From the NCBI GenBank assembly GCA_963709185.1, contig CAVPVQ010000028.1, forward strand, positions 1-64,000: a stretch of DNA of 64,000 bases. Reading direction: 5' to 3'. The DNA is from Roseiarcus sp963709185. Lineage in GTDB: Bacteria; Pseudomonadota; Alphaproteobacteria; Rhizobiales; Beijerinckiaceae. A program made the translations under genes and the position numbers. Below the pieces are notes generated by a model. It did no database searches, had not been told where the DNA came from, and was given only the letters and a program-made list of their open reading frames with translations. Positions 50,377 through 60,065 of the stretch are shown one piece after another (position 1 is the first letter of the stretch; each line of letters starts with the position of its first letter).

Positions 50377-50980
50377 ATGTGGCTGTCCTACGTTCTGATC
50401 GGCTCGGTTCGCGCGCTGCTCGGCGCGACGCCGCGCTGGATCGGCTCCAAGCCCGAGGCGACGCAGCGGATCTATTTCGCCAACCATTCGAGCCATATCG
50501 ACACCGTCGCGCTATGGTCGGCGCTGCCGCCCGATTTGCGCGCGCGAACCCGCCCCGCCGCCGCCGCGGATTATTGGGGGAGCAGCGCGATCAGGCGCGC
50601 CATCGCGCTCGACGGGCTGAACGCCGTGTTGATCGACCGCAAAAGAGCCGACCCGCAAGCCGATCCGCTGCGCCCGCTCTATGAGACGCTGGAGCGCGGC
50701 GAGTCGATCATCATCTTTCCCGAGGGAACCCGCATGGCGCAACCGCTGCCCGGCCCGTTCAAGTCCGGCCTCTATCATCTCGCGCAGCGCTTTCCCGACG
50801 GTCGAGCTGATCCCGGTCTATCTCGAAAACCTGCATCGCAGCATGCCGAAGGGAACGTTCTTTCCCGTTCCGCTGATCTGCGCGGTGCGCTTCGGCGCGC
50901 CGCTGCCGCGCTTCGAAGGCGAGGACAAGTCCGCGTTTCTGGAGCGCGCGCGCAACGCCGTGATAGGTCTCGCCCGATGA
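50377..50980 (+). CDS. 1-acyl-glycerol-3-phosphate acyltransferase-like, frameshifted
   Basis: PlsC-family acyltransferase. Catalytic HxxxxD appears as IYFANHSSHIDTVALW, and motif III as ESIIIFPEGTRM. The frame breaks after LAQRFP near 50797, where CCC should be CC. Past that point it reads TVELIPVYLENLHRSMPKGTF and FPVPLICAVRFGAPL, ending at 50980 in an ATGA overlap with cdsA. Produces or remodels phosphatidic acid, the substrate of CdsA, consistent with its place in a phospholipid operon. Confidence 0.85.
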
Positions 50981-51915
50981 ACCCGTCGCACAAACTCTAT
51001 TGGCTGATCGGCGGCGTCGTCGCGCTGCTGGTCGTCGCTTCGCTGATCGGCCGCGTGCTGCGCGCGCGCGCCAGGGACGACAACGCCGCGGTGATCGACA
51101 ATCTCAACGCGCGCGTGCGCGCGTGGTGGTCGATGGTGGCGATCTTCGCCGCCGCGTTCCTGCTCGGCAGGAACGCGACGATCGCGATGTTCGCGTTCAT
51201 TTCCTTCTTCGCGCTGCGCGAGTTCCTCACGCTGACGCCGACCCGCATCGGCGATCACCGCGCGCTGTCGCTGGCGTTCTTCGTGGTGATCCCGATCCAG
51301 TATATTCTGATCGCCACGAACTGGTACGGGTTGTACTCGATCTTCATTCCGGTCTACGGCTTCCTGCTGCTGCCGTCGATTTCGGCGCTCGCCCACGACA
51401 CCGAGAATTTTCTCGAGCGCAGCGCCAAGATCCAGTGGGGCGTGATGATCGCGGTCTATTGCATCAGCCATGTGCCGGCGCTGCTGATGCTCGACGTTCC
51501 CGGCCACGCCGGCGAGAATCCGCTGCTGATGTTCTATCTGATCCTCGTCGTGCAGATCAGCGATGTGCTGCAATACGTATTCGGCAAGCTGTTCGGGAAG
51601 ACCAAGATCGCCCCGGTGGTCAGCCCCTCGAAGACCGTCGAGGGCTTCGTCGGCGGCGCGGCGGGGGCGACGCTGATCGGCGCCGCGATGTGGTGGATCA
51701 CCCCGTTCTCGCCGTTGCAGTCCGCCGGCATGGCGGCGATCATCGTGCTGATGGGATTTCTCGGCGGGCTGGTGCTCTCGGCGGTCAAGCGCAGCCTCGG
51801 CGCGAAGGACTGGGGCGCGATGATCGAGGGGCATGGCGGCGTGATGGACCGCATGGATTCGGTAAGCTTCGCCGCGCCGATATTCTTCCACGCGACGCGC
51901 TATTTCTTCACCTGA
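50977..51915 (+). CDS. phosphatidate cytidylyltransferase
   Basis: 312 residues with eight or more membrane helices. The CdsA signature is SKTVEGFVGGAAGATLIGA and, near the end, SAVKRSLGAKDWGAMIEGHGGVMDRMDSVSFAAPIFF (S-x-x-KR-x4-KD...PGHGG..DR-D type). Forms CDP-diacylglycerol from phosphatidate and CTP. Since a housekeeping cdsA normally lies beside uppS/dxr, this copy in a CDP-alcohol transferase-acyltransferase operon is probably a YnbB-like accessory enzyme. Confidence 0.92.
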   Translation: MNPSHKLYWLIGGVVALLVVASLIGRVLRARARDDNAAVIDNLNARVRAWWSMVAIFAAAFLLGRNATIAMFAFISFFALREFLTLTPTRIGDHRALSLAFFVVIPIQYILIATNWYGLYSIFIPVYGFLLLPSISALAHDTENFLERSAKIQWGVMIAVYCISHVPALLMLDVPGHAGENPLLMFYLILVVQISDVLQYVFGKLFGKTKIAPVVSPSKTVEGFVGGAAGATLIGAAMWWITPFSPLQSAGMAAIIVLMGFLGGLVLSAVKRSLGAKDWGAMIEGHGGVMDRMDSVSFAAPIFFHATRYFFT

Positions 51916-51940
51916 CGCGTCGCCGGACATTTCCGGCGGG

Positions 51941-51959
51941 GCGGTCCGGTCGGGACCGC
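51941..51959. terminator. stem-loop between convergent cdsA-like and tadC genes
   Basis: GCGGTCC/GGACCGC arms with a five-base loop, immediately before the tadC stop at 51960. A smaller CCGGACATTTCCGG palindrome precedes it at about 51922. A bidirectional terminator is likely, although no T-run follows. Confidence 0.45.
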
Positions 51960-52937
51960 TCAGGTCCAGCCGTTGATCTGGATGATCGCCGGCGTCAGGA
52001 TGGCGGCGAACAGGCCGGGCAGAAAGAACAGGATCATCGGCACGGTCAGCGCCGGCGGCAGCGACGCCGCCTTCTTTTCCGCCGCGGTCATGCGCTGATC
52101 GCGGCTCTCCTGCGAGAGGACGCGCAACGCGGCGCCCAGCGGCGTGCCGTAGCGCTCGGCCTGAACCAGCACGGTGACCAGCGCGCGGATCGATTCCAGT
52201 CCGGTGCGGGCGCCGAGGTTTTCGAACGCCGTGCGGCGATCCGGCAGGAAGGACATTTCCGCGGCCAGCAGCGTCATCTCCTCGGCCATCGGGATGGATT
52301 CGGTGCCGACTTCCATGCTGACCTTGCGGAACGCATGTTCGATCGACATGCCGGACTCGACGCAGATCAGCAGCAGATCGAGCGTGTTGGGGTAGGCGCG
52401 CTCCATCGACTTCTTGCGCTTGGAGATGGTGTTCGACAGGAAGATTTCGGGCGCCTTGATGCCCAGATACATCGCGCCGATGGCGATGCCGATTTTCATC
52501 AGCGCCGGTTTGTCCCAATGCAGCAGCACGAACATGTAGAGAAGGGCGGTGAGAAACAGCACCACCGGGGTCACCAGGCGGAAGAACAGGAAGGTGTATT
52601 CCGCGCCTGCGCCGCGATAGCCGGCCATCGCCAGTTGCGCCTTGGCGCGTTCGGTTCCCAGCCATGTCGTCAGGTTCAGCCGGTCGACGACTTGCTTGAA
52701 GAGCCGCTTGGGCGCCACGCGCAACGACGCCTTGCTTTGGCCGACGGCCATGCGCTCGCGCTCGCGCTGCCTGATCCGCTCTCTCTCGGTGCTCACCGCC
52801 TTCATGCGGCGGCCGAGGTTGTCGGTCTGAAGCAGCGGCATTGCGAGGGTCAGCACGGTCGCCGCGCAGCCGAGCGCCACCAGCAGGCCCGCCATGAAGC
52901 GCCCGTCGCTCAGTTTTTCGATCAGCAGATCAAGCAT
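51960..52937 (-). CDS. tadC: Tad pilus inner-membrane platform protein TadC
   Basis: 325 residues with the type II secretion F domain: LDLLLICVESGMSIEHAFRKVSMEVG, LAAEMSFLPDRRTAFENLGARTGLESIRALVTVLVQAERYGTPLGAALRVLSQESR, and three membrane helices (ALGCAATVLTLAMPLL; VTPVVLFLTALLYMFVLL; VPMILFFLPGLFAAILTPAI). Works with TadB as the platform that drives Flp pilus assembly. Last gene of the tad operon. Confidence 0.95.
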   Translation of the reverse strand: MLDLLIEKLSDGRFMAGLLVALGCAATVLTLAMPLLQTDNLGRRMKAVSTERERIRQRERERMAVGQSKASLRVAPKRLFKQVVDRLNLTTWLGTERAKAQLAMAGYRGAGAEYTFLFFRLVTPVVLFLTALLYMFVLLHWDKPALMKIGIAIGAMYLGIKAPEIFLSNTISKRKKSMERAYPNTLDLLLICVESGMSIEHAFRKVSMEVGTESIPMAEEMTLLAAEMSFLPDRRTAFENLGARTGLESIRALVTVLVQAERYGTPLGAALRVLSQESRDQRMTAAEKKAASLPPALTVPMILFFLPGLFAAILTPAIIQINGWT

Positions 52938-52950
52938 GGCGTTCGCCCGT

Positions 52951-53917
52951 TCAGAAGTCGAATGCGATCATCTTCTTCATCATGGCGACGCCGATGCCCA
53001 TCCAGGCGATCGCGACGCCCGCGACGATCTTGCCATGCGTCGTCGTCCAGAGAAGACTGACATAGGCCGGGCTCGACACATACAGCAGCGCCGACCACGA
53101 CGAACGGCACGATGCCGATGATCGCCGCCGAGGCCTTCGCCTCCATCGACATGGCGCCGATCTTTCCCTTCATCTTCTTGCGCTCGCGCAAGACGCGGGA
53201 CAGGTTGCCCAGCGCTTCGGAAAGATTGCCGCCCGCCTTCGACTGGATATTGATGACGATGGCGAAGAAGTTGGTCTCGGTGACCGGCACCCGCTGGGCC
53301 AGCCGGTCGACGGCTTCGCCGAGCGACAGGCCCATCGCCTGCGTTTCGACGACCATCCGGAATTCGCTCTTCGCCGGCTCGGTGGTTTCATTGGCGATGA
53401 TGCGCAGGCAGTCGCCGAGCGGCAGTCCCGCCTTGACGCCGCGCACCACGATGTCGATCGCGTTGGGAAACTCGGCGACGAATTTGGCGATGCGGCGTTT
53501 GCGCAATTGCGCGAGAACGAAATTCGGCAGGCCGAATATCCCGATGATCGCCGCCGGAGCGGCGATGTAGAGGCTGCCGGTGCCAAAAAACACCAGAAAC
53601 GCCACCGCCGCGCCGGAGATCGCCGAGATGATCATGAATTGCCGCCGCGTGGCGGTGAGCCCGGCCTGCTGGAGCTTGGTCTCCAGAGTCAGGCGCTTCC
53701 GGCTGGTCTTCTTTTCCAGCTCCTTCAGACTGTCGGTGATCTGCTTCTTGCGCGCGACCTTTTCGATCGCGTTGTCCTTGACCTTGGCGGCCCCGCTCTG
53801 CAGGGCGGCCTGCCGCTTGTCGGCTCGCGTATCGCCGGAAACGAAAACGAACGCGAGGCCGCCCAGCGCGAGAGCGACCAATCCGGCCATGATTATCGGA
53901 TGACTCACCACGGCCAA
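52951..53917 (-). CDS. tadB: Tad pilus inner-membrane platform protein TadB, frameshifted
   Basis: Type II secretion F-domain protein with NAIDIVVRGVKAGLPLGDCLRII, KSEFRMVVETQAMGLSLGEAVDRLAQRVPVTETNFFAIVINIQSKAGGNLSEALGNLSRVLRERKKMKGKI, and helices near residues 8-27 and 95-130. After PFVVVGA near 53083 one extra base shifts the frame. Removing it gives LYVSSPAYVSLLWTTTHGK and then IVAGVAIAWMGIGVAMMKKMIAFDF with a stop at 52951, the normal TadB end with its last membrane helix. As read, the product would lose that helix. Confidence 0.92.
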
Positions 53918-53935
53918 AACTCCTATGGTTGACGC

Positions 53936-55369
53936 TCAACCGCCCGCCGGCACTTCGGATGCGTCGAGAGCCGCGGCCAGGCGCTGATCCTCGCCGAAGT
54001 AGCGCGCCCGGTCCCAGAACCGCGGCCGCCCAATTCCGGTCGAGCGATGACGGCCCTTCAGCTTTCCTTGCGCATCCTCTCCTAACAAATCGTAAACGAA
54101 GAGGTCCTGGGTGATGATCACATCGCCTTCCATGCCCATCACTTCGGTGATGTGGGTGATGCGCCGCGATCCGTCGCGCAGACGCGCCGCCTGCACGATG
54201 ACGTCGATCGACGTGGTGACCATCTCACGGATCGTGCGCGAAGGCAGGGCGTAGCCGCCCATGGTGATCATCGACTCGATACGGCTGAGCGCCTCGCGCG
54301 GCGAGTTGGCGTGCAACGTGCCCATCGAGCCGTCGTGACCGGTGTTCATCGCCTGCAACAGGTCGAACGCCTCGGGGCCGCGCACCTCGCCGACGATGAT
54401 CCGCTCGGGCCGCATGCGCAGGCAGTTCTTGACGAGATCGCGCATCGTCACCTGGCCGGTGCCTTCGAGGTTGGCGGGGCGCGTCTCCAGGCGCACGACA
54501 TGGGGTTGCTGGAGCTGCAGTTCGGCCGCGTCCTCACAGGTGATCACCCGCTCGTCGCCGTCGATGTAGTTGGTCATGCAATTCAGCAGCGTCGTCTTGC
54601 CTGAACCGGTGCCGCCGGAAATCACCACGTTGCAGCGCACCCGGCCGATGATTTTGAGGATTTCGGCGCCGGCCGGCGAAATGCTGCCGTAGCGCGTGAG
54701 CTGATCGAGCGTCAGCTTGTCCTTCTTGAACTTGCGGATCGTCAACGCGGCGCCGTCGATGGCCAGCGGCGGGGCGATGACGTTGACGCGCGAACCGTCC
54801 ATCAAACGCGCGTCGCAGATCGGCGAGGCTTCGTCGACCCGTCTTCCCACCTGGCTGACGATGCGCTGGCAGATGTTCATCAACTGCGCGGCGTCGCGGA
54901 AGCGGATGTTGGTGAGCTGGATCTTGCCCGCCACTTCGATGAAGCACTTGCTCGGGCCGTTGACCATGATGTCGGCGATGTCGTCGCGCGCCAACAGCGG
55001 TTCGAGCGGGCCAAACCCGAGGACGTCGTTGCAGATGTCGTCGAGCAGATCCTCCTGTTCGGCGATCGACAGCACGAGGTTCTTGATCGTGACGATCTCA
55101 TGGACGATGTCGCGAATTTCCTCGCGCGCGCTGTCGGGATCGAGCTTCGACAGCGCGGACAGATCGATGGCCTCGATCAGCGCGCCGAAGATCATGCTCT
55201 TGGTCTGATAGTAGCTGTCGGGGCGCCGCTCGGTCTGCGTGGTGACCGGCGCGACGGGCGCCGGCTGCGGCGGCGTCGGGGCGAGCTTCATCGAAGCCGT
55301 ATCGAGCATGCGGGCCGGCCCGGCGGGCTGCACCACGACTGCGCCTGGGGTTGAACGCTTACCGAACAT
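53936..55369 (-). CDS. cpaF: Tad pilus assembly ATPase TadA/CpaF
   Basis: 477 residues from MFGKRSTPG. Secretion ATPase: GPLEPLLARDDIADIMVNGP, Walker A VISGGTGSGKTTLLNCM, Asp box DERVITCEDAAELQLQQPHVVRLETRP, Walker B RMRPERIIVGEVRGPEAFDLLQAMNTGHDGSMGTLHANSPREALSRIE. Hexameric cytoplasmic motor for extension and, in CpaF, retraction of Flp pili. It sits between cpaE and tadB in the usual order. Confidence 0.96.
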   Translation of the reverse strand: MFGKRSTPGAVVVQPAGPARMLDTASMKLAPTPPQPAPVAPVTTQTERRPDSYYQTKSMIFGALIEAIDLSALSKLDPDSAREEIRDIVHEIVTIKNLVLSIAEQEDLLDDICNDVLGFGPLEPLLARDDIADIMVNGPSKCFIEVAGKIQLTNIRFRDAAQLMNICQRIVSQVGRRVDEASPICDARLMDGSRVNVIAPPLAIDGAALTIRKFKKDKLTLDQLTRYGSISPAGAEILKIIGRVRCNVVISGGTGSGKTTLLNCMTNYIDGDERVITCEDAAELQLQQPHVVRLETRPANLEGTGQVTMRDLVKNCLRMRPERIIVGEVRGPEAFDLLQAMNTGHDGSMGTLHANSPREALSRIESMITMGGYALPSRTIREMVTTSIDVIVQAARLRDGSRRITHITEVMGMEGDVIITQDLFVYDLLGEDAQGKLKGRHRSTGIGRPRFWDRARYFGEDQRLAAALDASEVPAGG

Positions 55370-55431
55370 CTCTATCCGTCCTTGCGTCATCAATCCGTAA
55401 AACTAGGTCGGCGTGGCCTCGCCGAGCGCGA

Positions 55432-56703
55432 TCACGCTTTCTTGCGCCCGAGCTTGGCCATCAGCGGCTCGAACAGGCTGCGCTTCGACCGGCGAACCTC
55501 GGCTTTGCCGGTGACCACGCGGGCGAGATCGGCGAACATTTCCGCGATCTTGCTGTTGGCGTCGATTTCCGCGATCATCTGCCCGTTGTTGGCCGCCGCG
55601 CCGAACAGCTTGGCGTCGTGCGGGATCACCGCCACCGGCTCCAGTTCGACCGTTTTGGCGAAATCGGCGACGGCGATCTCCGGGCGCTTCAACAGGCCCA
55701 CGCCGTTCACGATGAGATTCGGGTGACGGTCGTTCGGGCGCGCGCTGCGGATGTTGTCGAGCACGTTCTTGGTGTTGCGCAGATTGGCCAGATCGGGCGC
55801 CGCGACGATCATCACTTCGTCGGCTCCGACGAGCATTCGGCGCGTCCAGGCGTTCCAGGCGTGCGGCAGATCGAGAACGATGCACGGCGTCGACGCGCGC
55901 ATGACGTCGATGATCGAATCGAAGGCGGTCTCGGGAAAATCGTACAGGCGGTCGAGCGTCGCCGGCGCGGCGAGCAGGCTCAGGTTGTCGCTGCATTTGG
56001 ACAGCAGGCGGTCGACCAGGTTGGAGTCCACGCGATCGGGAGCGAAAACCGCTTCGGCGATGCCCTGCGGCGGATCCTGATTGTAGTCGAGCCCGGCCGT
56101 CCCAAACCCCAGGTCCAGGTCGGCGATGACCGTGGAAACGTCGAGGCCGCTGGCGATCGACCACGCCACATTGTGCGCGATGGTCGAGGAGCCGACGCCG
56201 CCCTTGGCGCCGATGACCGCGACGACGCGGCCGACCGGGGTGGCTCCCGGCGCGCTGTAGAGATGCGAAACCGCCTGAACGAACTCCATGACGCCGAACG
56301 GCGCCACGAGATATTCGCTGACGCCGCGCAGGATCAACTGCCGGTAGAGAACGATGTCGTTGACCTTGCCGCACACGATGACCTTGGTGCCGACGTCGCA
56401 GAACTGCGACAGTTCGTCGAGATGGCCGACCAGCGCATTGCGGTCGTGCGTCGCCTCCAGCACGATCAGATTGGGCGTCGGAGCGATGCGATAGGCTTCC
56501 ACCGCCGCCGGGGCGCCGCCCATGTGCAGTTTGACGTGCGCCTTGTTCATGCGGCGATCGGCGATCGCCGCCTGGACGATCGCCGCGACCTCCGGCGTCT
56601 CGCAAAAGGCCTGAATCGAGATTCTCGGCACCGGGCTGACCTGCTGCGCGCCCGGAGCGTCCTTCACCGCGACGCCGGCCTCGTCTTCGGATTGCACGCC
56701 CAT
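55432..56703 (-). CDS. cpaE: Tad pilus localisation protein CpaE/TadZ
   Basis: 423 residues. N-terminal atypical receiver-like domain (RISIQAFCETPEVAAIVQAAI to VICGKVNDIVLYRQLILRGVSEYLVAPFG) followed by a MinD/ParA-type ATPase with the deviant Walker A VIGAKGGVGSSTIAHNVAW, STVIADLDLGFGTAGLDY, and CIVLDLPHAWNAWTRRML. Sets the site of pilus assembly, usually a cell pole, in Caulobacter-like bacteria. Directly after cpaD with a three-base gap. Confidence 0.95.
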   Translation of the reverse strand: MGVQSEDEAGVAVKDAPGAQQVSPVPRISIQAFCETPEVAAIVQAAIADRRMNKAHVKLHMGGAPAAVEAYRIAPTPNLIVLEATHDRNALVGHLDELSQFCDVGTKVIVCGKVNDIVLYRQLILRGVSEYLVAPFGVMEFVQAVSHLYSAPGATPVGRVVAVIGAKGGVGSSTIAHNVAWSIASGLDVSTVIADLDLGFGTAGLDYNQDPPQGIAEAVFAPDRVDSNLVDRLLSKCSDNLSLLAAPATLDRLYDFPETAFDSIIDVMRASTPCIVLDLPHAWNAWTRRMLVGADEVMIVAAPDLANLRNTKNVLDNIRSARPNDRHPNLIVNGVGLLKRPEIAVADFAKTVELEPVAVIPHDAKLFGAAANNGQMIAEIDANSKIAEMFADLARVVTGKAEVRRSKRSLFEPLMAKLGRKKA

Positions 56704-56706
56704 CGC

Positions 56707-57432
56707 TCAGTTCCCTCCGACTTGGCCGATCGGCGTCAACTGCACCGCCCAGGCTGTGCCGGGGTCCTGGCCGTTGCGCACGTCGTTGATCGCCCGCAGG
56801 CGCATTTGCACATCGCTTGGACCAAGCGTTCGCGCGCGCGCAAAATCGCGGGGATCGTCGACTTGCGCCGCCAGCATCGACTGGGTCGCGCAACCAAAAT
56901 TCCAGTAGGACTCGTTGCTCCAGCCGTCGGTCGAACCGCCGGAGGCGAGATCGTCCGGCCATCGGCCGCAGCGCGTCGCCTCTTCCGCTTTCACGCCCCG
57001 GAAGCTCAGCCGGATGGGCGAGGCGAGCGACGGGTCGCCGACGCGATAGGAGCCGAGCCCGATCAGGCCGTGCAGCCCGCTCGAAGCGAGGACGCGGCGG
57101 ACTTCATCGACCGACTTGCGCGCGCCGCCGACCGAGGGGGCCAGGATGACGATCCGCCCCGAGCCCATCGCCTGGTAGCGAGCGGCAAAGCCTTTGATGT
57201 CGTCGACCGAACCCGGATCGAGCTTGCCCTCGCCGACTGGAAAGACGTCGAGCGTCGTCGGCGCCGAGGTCAACAGGATGGGATGACGGTCGTGATAGTC
57301 GTCGATCGACATCGGTCCGGTGGCCAGCGAATCGGTGGTGCATCCGGCGAGTGAAATCATCGCCGCGGCGGCGAAGCAGATCGCGCCAAGACTCGAGGCT
57401 TTCAGCAACGGCGGGGCGGGATTCAAGGACAT
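56707..57432 (-). CDS. cpaD: Tad pilus lipoprotein CpaD
   Basis: 241 residues with lipoprotein signal SLGAICFAAAAMISLAGC and then the CpaD family pattern DDYHDRHPILLTSAPTTLDVFPVG, RIVILAPSVGGARKSVDEVRRVLASSGL, SYRVGDPSLASPIRLSFRGVKA and NFGCATQSMLAAQVDDPRDFARARTLGPSD. An outer-membrane-associated lipoprotein that acts with the CpaC secretin. Located between cpaC and cpaE as expected. Confidence 0.94.
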   Translation of the reverse strand: MSLNPAPPLLKASSLGAICFAAAAMISLAGCTTDSLATGPMSIDDYHDRHPILLTSAPTTLDVFPVGEGKLDPGSVDDIKGFAARYQAMGSGRIVILAPSVGGARKSVDEVRRVLASSGLHGLIGLGSYRVGDPSLASPIRLSFRGVKAEEATRCGRWPDDLASGGSTDGWSNESYWNFGCATQSMLAAQVDDPRDFARARTLGPSDVQMRLRAINDVRNGQDPGTAWAVQLTPIGQVGGN

Positions 57433-57481
57433 GGCGGGTTTCTCTCTCGATTCATTCGCCGCTCAGGCGGCCGACGCGTCG

Positions 57482-59050
57482 TCAATCGTTGATGAAGCCG
57501 ACTTTGCCGGTGTAGTTTTCAATTCGTTGCGAATTTCCCGAACTCGAATAGAGACGATTGACGCGCCCCAGCAGCCAGGTTTGCGGATCGGTCGCGTCGA
57601 CGTAACCGGCGTCGGGCCTGACGACGTCGTGCGGATCGATCGCATGAACGATGTAGGGGGTCACGATGATCAGCAGTTCGGTTTCGTCGCGCTGATAGTC
57701 GCGCGAGCGAAACAGCGAGCCGAGAATCGGCAGGTTCATCAGCCCGGGAACGCCGTTGATCGCCTGCTGCGTTTCGGTCGAGATCAATCCAGCCGAGGCG
57801 ATCGAGCCGCCTGAGGGAAGTTCGACCGTGGTCTCGTTCCGGCGGGTGCGGAAGGCCGGAACCGAGGTCCCCAGCACGGTGATCTGCTTGGTGCTGTCGA
57901 TGTCGGTCACTTCGGTGGCGATGCGCAACTGGATGCGGCCCTGCGACAGGACCACCGGCGTGAAGTTGAGGGTGACGCCGTAGGGCTGGTAGGCGAAGCT
58001 CAACAGGCAGCCGGTGTTGCCCGGGCCGCTGCAGGTCTCGCCTGAGGGGACGGGAATCGAACCGCCCGCCAGGAACTTGGCGCTCTCGCCGGAGATCGCC
58101 GTCACGGTCGGCTCGGCGAGCGTCCTGGCGACGCCCTGACGTTCGAAGGCTTGCAGCGTCGCGGAAAAGCCGGTGCCGCTGGCGTTGGCCCAGCCGAGTG
58201 TGGCTTGCGAGGGCGCGATGACGCCGTTGAGCGCGAACGGATTGCTGATCGTCAGGCTGTTGGGGGTCGAGCCGGTGCCCGCCATGCTGACGCCGAGCTG
58301 TTTCAGGATGTCGCGCCGGATTTCCGTCACAGTGACGCGCAACGAGACCTGGTCCAGCCCGCGAATGATCAGGGAATTGATGACCTTCCCGGAAACCGGG
58401 GTTCCCGCCGCGGTGATGCTCAGCGAGGCCGCCGCCTGCCCGGGGCCACCGCCCGAGGGCGAGGCCGAGGTGGCGTTCGAGGCGCCGCCGAGAACCGAAG
58501 TGCCGATAAAGCCGCTCGCGATATCGAGCGCCTTCTGGGCCTCGCCGGCCGATGCGACCGAGCCCATCAGGATCACCGAATCGGCGACGGTCTTGACCTG
58601 GATGTCATTGCCCGGCATCGCCGCGCGCAGCAATTCGGTCAATTCGGCGACGTCGCGGCCGACCGACACTTCGATGACGGCGATCTGACGCCCGTTCTTG
58701 TCGAGGGCGAAGATGGTTGTCTGGCCGTTGGCGATCGCGTCGATATAGAGACGGCGCGCCGAGCGAACGACGGCGTTGGCGACGCTGGGCTGGCCGATGA
58801 AGATTTCGCTGGCTTCCTCGGGAAGATCGACGATCACCGATTTGCCGACGCCCAGTTGCAGGCGGCGGGCGACCGCCGGCGCGAAGACGGTCTGCATTTT
58901 GGCCATCTCGGCGGCCGCGGCGGGCAGGCACAATCCAGGCGGCGCCAGAACAGCCGCGGCGAACAGCCCCGCCGACACGGCGGCCAGACGATTGACGCGA
59001 TGAATTCCCATTGATTGGGCCCCTGCTTGATTTTGGGGAGTTGAAGACAT
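57482..59050 (-). CDS. cpaC: Tad pilus secretin CpaC/RcpA
   Basis: 522 residues from the ATG at 59050, whose gaggga overlaps the cpaB stop; a second start at 59011 (MGIHRVN) is possible. Signal-sequence region AAVSAGLFAAAVLAPPGLCLPAAAA is followed by the pilus-assembly N domain (LQLGVGKSVIVDLPEEASEIFIGQPSVANAVV), a BON-like part (VKTVADSVILMGSVASAGEAQKALDIAS), and the secretin domain (VTEIRRDILKQLGV, LAEPTVTAISGESAKFLAGGSIPVPSG, VPAFRTRRNETTVELPSGGSIASAGLI, GVPGLMNLPILGSLFRSRDYQRDETELLIIVTPYIV). Outer-membrane pilus channel. Confidence 0.95.
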   Translation of the reverse strand: MSSTPQNQAGAQSMGIHRVNRLAAVSAGLFAAAVLAPPGLCLPAAAAEMAKMQTVFAPAVARRLQLGVGKSVIVDLPEEASEIFIGQPSVANAVVRSARRLYIDAIANGQTTIFALDKNGRQIAVIEVSVGRDVAELTELLRAAMPGNDIQVKTVADSVILMGSVASAGEAQKALDIASGFIGTSVLGGASNATSASPSGGGPGQAAASLSITAAGTPVSGKVINSLIIRGLDQVSLRVTVTEIRRDILKQLGVSMAGTGSTPNSLTISNPFALNGVIAPSQATLGWANASGTGFSATLQAFERQGVARTLAEPTVTAISGESAKFLAGGSIPVPSGETCSGPGNTGCLLSFAYQPYGVTLNFTPVVLSQGRIQLRIATEVTDIDSTKQITVLGTSVPAFRTRRNETTVELPSGGSIASAGLISTETQQAINGVPGLMNLPILGSLFRSRDYQRDETELLIIVTPYIVHAIDPHDVVRPDAGYVDATDPQTWLLGRVNRLYSSSGNSQRIENYTGKVGFIND

Positions 59051-59058
59051 GGCGTCCC

Positions 59059-59868
59059 TCATCGACTGGCTTGCTGCGGAGCGCCGGCGCGCACGATGGT
59101 CAAGCCGCCTGCCTTGCCTGTCCCCAAATCGGCGACCGAATCGGTCTTGCCCGAGGAGTCCAGCATGCTGCGCAAGGTAAGATGGAGATTTCCGGCGCCG
59201 GCGGTCCGTTGGGCGAGGACGATGAGTTCGGATTGCGCGGGATCGAGCTCGAGCGTCGCATTCGCGCCGACCACGGTCTTTTCGCCGCCCTTTTCCTGAA
59301 CGGTTTGACCGATCGCCAGCACCCGGACGTTGGTCAGGATCGTCTGAGCGGTGTTGACCTCGACGCCTTGCGCCTTGGTCTGCTCCTCGTCGCGGTAGAC
59401 GCGGATGACGTCGACCCGGTCGTTCGGCAGGATGAAGCCGCCGGCCGTCGCGCCGCCGCTGGGATCGATGTTGATCGCCACCGCCCTCATTCCGGAAGGC
59501 AGCGTCGCCGAGAGATAGCCGGAGTTCGGCCCTTTGACGATCTTGTCGCGCCGCATCGGCTCGCCCTGCAGGAACGAACCGCGCGTCACCGCGCCTTTGG
59601 CGGCGTCGGCGGCCTGCGGACCCTCGGATTTCTTGATCATCAGATCCGACAGCGATTGCCGCGGCCATTTCTGCCAGTTGATGTCCGCATCGGCGATCAC
59701 CGTGCCCATCGGCAGGTCGCGCGCGGCGACCAGCACCTCATCGGTATCCAGGCTTGGGGCGGCCTGCACGATCCGCTGGGGCGGCGCCTGCGCCGAATTG
59801 AACAGCACATAGGCCCCGCCGAAGGCGAGAATCGTGACACCCAAAACCGCAATCTGAACTCTGTTCAT
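59059..59868 (-). CDS. cpaB: Tad pilus assembly protein CpaB/RcpC
   Basis: 269 residues with an N-terminal membrane segment (VQIAVLGVTILAFGGAYVLF), a SAF domain (VLVAARDLPMGTVIADADINWQKWPRQSL) and the RcpC core (GFILPNDRVDVIRVYRDEEQ, TILTNVRVLAIGQTVQEKGG, VGANATLELDPAQSELIVLAQRTAGAGNLHLTLRSM). Periplasmic partner of the secretin. Precedes cpaC. Confidence 0.95.
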   Translation of the reverse strand: MNRVQIAVLGVTILAFGGAYVLFNSAQAPPQRIVQAAPSLDTDEVLVAARDLPMGTVIADADINWQKWPRQSLSDLMIKKSEGPQAADAAKGAVTRGSFLQGEPMRRDKIVKGPNSGYLSATLPSGMRAVAINIDPSGGATAGGFILPNDRVDVIRVYRDEEQTKAQGVEVNTAQTILTNVRVLAIGQTVQEKGGEKTVVGANATLELDPAQSELIVLAQRTAGAGNLHLTLRSMLDSSGKTDSVADLGTGKAGGLTIVRAGAPQQASR

Positions 59869-60065
59869 GACGCCAGACCCTCATCGCGCCATTTCGCGCA
59901 ACGTAAGACTGATATGAGCAGCCAATCGTCAAATTAGGGTTAATCAGACGTATCCAATCTTCAAACGATGAGGAAGGCGAAGCAATTAATGCTGTTGACC
60001 CGCCCGATTCCCTCGCCGGAGCGCGCGATTCGGCGAAAATAAGCACAGCTTCGTGCTGTTATTTC

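Noticed and set aside
51000..53060. 680-residue plus-strand frame across the end of cdsA and tadC
   Set aside because: The first part is cdsA read out of frame, the second part is antisense to tadC; Arg/Gln-rich throughout.
55351..57354. 670-residue plus-strand frame opposite cpaE and cpaD
   Set aside because: Antisense to two tad genes with clear motifs.
59051..59668. 200-residue N-terminal extension of CpaC
   Set aside because: Lies inside cpaB in another frame and would place the signal peptide in the middle of the protein.
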